Assembly: GCF_015832195.1 (NCBI RefSeq)
Contig: NC_052027.1
Span: 4,790,649 to 4,854,648, forward strand
Length of the DNA: 64,000 bases
Direction of reading: 5' to 3'
Origin: Motacilla alba alba
Taxonomy: Eukaryota; Chordata; Aves; Passeriformes; Motacillidae
Made by a program: the position numbers and the translations under genes. The notes under the pieces were generated by a model. It was not told where the DNA came from and ran no database searches. It worked only from the letters and a program-made list of their open reading frames with translations. Positions 62,596 to 64,000 of this stretch are shown here, one piece after another; the first letter of the stretch is position 1, and each line of letters starts with the position of its first letter.

Positions 62596-62757
62596 ATGGC
62601 TTCGGTGTTCATGTGCGGCGTGGAGGATGTGCTGTTCAGCGGCAGCCGCCTGCTCTGGACCGTGACGGTGGCAGCGCTGCGGCGGTGGTACGCGGCCCGG
62701 CTGCGGGCGTGCCGGCAGGCGCTGCGAGCCTGGTGTGGCCTCCGCGATGTCTACCAG
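62596..62757 (+). CDS. FRMD4B: FRMD4B first coding exon (N-terminal 54 residues; gene continues beyond window)
   Basis: This exon encodes the start of FERM domain-containing protein 4B (GRSP1), a scaffold known to bind the GRP1/cytohesin Arf exchange factors and cell-junction partners at the cell cortex. What is seen: ATG at 62596, 54 codons without a stop, then CAG at 62755-62757 followed by gtaaaa, so the exon ends in phase 0. The peptide starts MASVFMCGVEDVLFSGSR, has RRWY near residues 29-32, is rich in Arg, and ends WCGLRDVYQ. This closely matches my memory of the human FRMD4B N-terminus. The FERM domain itself would begin in the next exon, outside the window. Start choice: an in-frame TGA lies at 62380, and 62596 is the first in-frame ATG after it. 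Context is C at -3 and G at +4, so only moderate. The identification rests on recall, not on a search. Confidence 0.87.
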
Positions 62758-64000
62758 GTAAAAAAAAAAAAACCCAGCTCAGCCTCCCAGCTTTGCCGTG
62801 CGACAGCATCCCGGCACCTGCCCCGGTGTGTGCTCCCTCTCTCCGGGCTGGTTGCTCCGTGCTATGGGGTGGAGAGCAGCGAGGCGGCGCTGGGAAGGTG
62901 CTCGGAGGGTCCTGAGCTGGCTCAGAGCTGGTCCCGGTTTTGCTTTCAAAGTGCCGGCTCTGTGCCTGCATTCAGGCTTTGGGGGAGATGCTTTCTGTGC
63001 CAAGTATGTTTTGCCAGTCGATCCACAAGTGTTTTGGCAGCCAGCTGCCCCCCATATAACACCCCCTGGAAGCCCCTCTTGCTGCTGTCACCGTCCTTGC
63101 CCTCGGGATTTGGGGCTGGAGCATTTCCCACTAGGAAATTTTTTTGGGATTTTTCGGGAGCTCCTCTCTGCCGGGTCCCTCGGAGCACGATGCTCCCATG
63201 GGAGAGACTGGCTGTGGCTTTTTCTGCTGTGTTTGTGTCACTGAATAGCTCAGCTTGTAGCGTGATAGTCCTGTGCATGGCAGAGGGATTGCTGCTCGGG
63301 AGGGATGCAGCGGGTCCTGGAATGGCAACTGTGGGGCTTCCCTTAAACACAGCCCTGGACTTGCAGTCGTTGTGGTATCCACTTGCAGTGAGGGTGGTGT
63401 CACTCCTTCTCGAGTCTGTTTTTGCTGGCAGTTCTTTATTTCTGTGTGTCTGTGTTTCTGTCTCGCATGTGAACTTGCGCTGCGTGCCTGCTCTCAGCCT
63501 CACTGTGTGCGTGTTTGCCACACCGGGGTGAATGTTTCAAAGCAGCTTCTCCCCTCTCCCCGGTGTGTTGCAATACAGAGAATGACACAGCTCGTAGAGA
63601 ACAGCTCTCCAGAGCCACCAGGATGCAACTTTCCTGGGAAAGTCATGCTAAGAGGACATCTGTGCCTGTTTAATCCTAAAGCGATCTGCTGGTATTTAGC
63701 TTTAGGTAGGCTCAGGAGTGGGAGAGCAGCTTTGCAGTGGTAGATGTACCAGTGCTTGAATGTATCTTGGGCAGATCATGTATGGAAACACTGTGTGGTG
63801 TGTCTGAAACAGGTGTCACCCTGGATATGGATCCATGAAGGGATCGTGACTAGTTAGGGAATGCAGGAGTAAAGGTGTCATTGCTCTTCCTTTGCCCACC
63901 TTTACTGACCTGTAGGGATGTGGTGGGATGCAGCCCTGACTCTCTCCTTCCTCTCTCAGTAAAATCCAGCTACACCTGTGCTGTGTGGGTGTTGTTTTCA
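62758..64000 (+). other. FRMD4B: FRMD4B intron 1 (5' part, runs off the window)
   Basis: The intron starts with a usable donor (CAG|gtaaaa, then an A-run at 62760-62772). The first 200 bases are still CpG-rich and belong to the promoter island. Beyond about 62955 the sequence becomes ordinary non-coding DNA. Several open frames cross it, including a read-through of the exon frame as far as 63531, but they show no recognisable protein and no second exon signal that I could support. No acceptor paired with the expected next FRMD4B exon is visible before the window ends. Confidence 0.75.

Larger units (their letters stand above)
62085..62955. promoter_or_regulatory. CpG island spanning the FRMD4B promoter, first exon and intron start
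   Basis: CpG dinucleotides become frequent from about 62085 (for example around 62160-62225), stay dense through the first exon (62515-62757), and fade after about 62950. Flanking sequence on both sides is CpG-poor. This is the usual signature of an unmethylated promoter. Edges were judged by eye. Confidence 0.75.

Noticed and set aside
62758..63531. Read-through of the FRMD4B exon frame into downstream sequence
   Set aside because: The FRMD4B-like sequence stops exactly at the CAG|GT donor; what follows is unrelated and begins with an A-run.
1..64000. CRISPR arrays, bacterial operons, prophage or plasmid features
   Set aside because: No regularly spaced repeats, ribosome-binding-site-led gene rows or prokaryotic genes; all features fit vertebrate nuclear DNA.

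Overview
This is a stretch of vertebrate nuclear DNA, most probably from a bird and plausibly a songbird. Three things point there: truncated copies of a CR1-type LINE whose 3' ends have the avian style, a solo endogenous-retrovirus LTR of a kind I associate with passerine genomes, and mostly CpG-poor, single-copy non-coding sequence with few repeats. No bacterial-type gene, operon, CRISPR array, rRNA or convincing tRNA is present.

The only coding exon I can name is near the right end. At 62596-62757 (+) a 54-codon open segment begins with ATG, ends exactly at a CAG|GTAAAA splice donor, and encodes what I recognise as the N-terminus of FRMD4B (FERM domain-containing protein 4B, also called GRSP1). 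It sits in a CpG island (about 62085-62955) with a TATA box, an inverted CCAAT box and a short upstream ORF. Intron 1 runs off the right edge.

A second, denser CpG island at about 15950-16640 has a strong + strand splice donor (AAG|GTAAGG, exon end 16437). I interpret it as a candidate distal, probably non-coding first exon of FRMD4B, about 46 kb upstream. If so, 16438-62330 is intron for distal transcripts. Human gene order puts MITF upstream in divergent orientation, which would lie off the left edge. None of its coding sequence was seen here.

The rest is non-coding. It contains five CR1 fragments (11455, 36541, 38761, 42881, 61843), one solo LTR with target-site duplications (46485-46914), small tandem duplications and microsatellites, a 200-bp T/G-rich tract, a few CpG-retaining patches that could be regulatory, and a lysine/serine-rich coding-like remnant on the minus strand near 24.3-25.2 kb that I cannot assign. 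Nearly all other open frames look like chance. I found no clear evidence of a previously undescribed system. The points most worth checking are the two-promoter arrangement of FRMD4B and the 24-25 kb minus-strand remnant.
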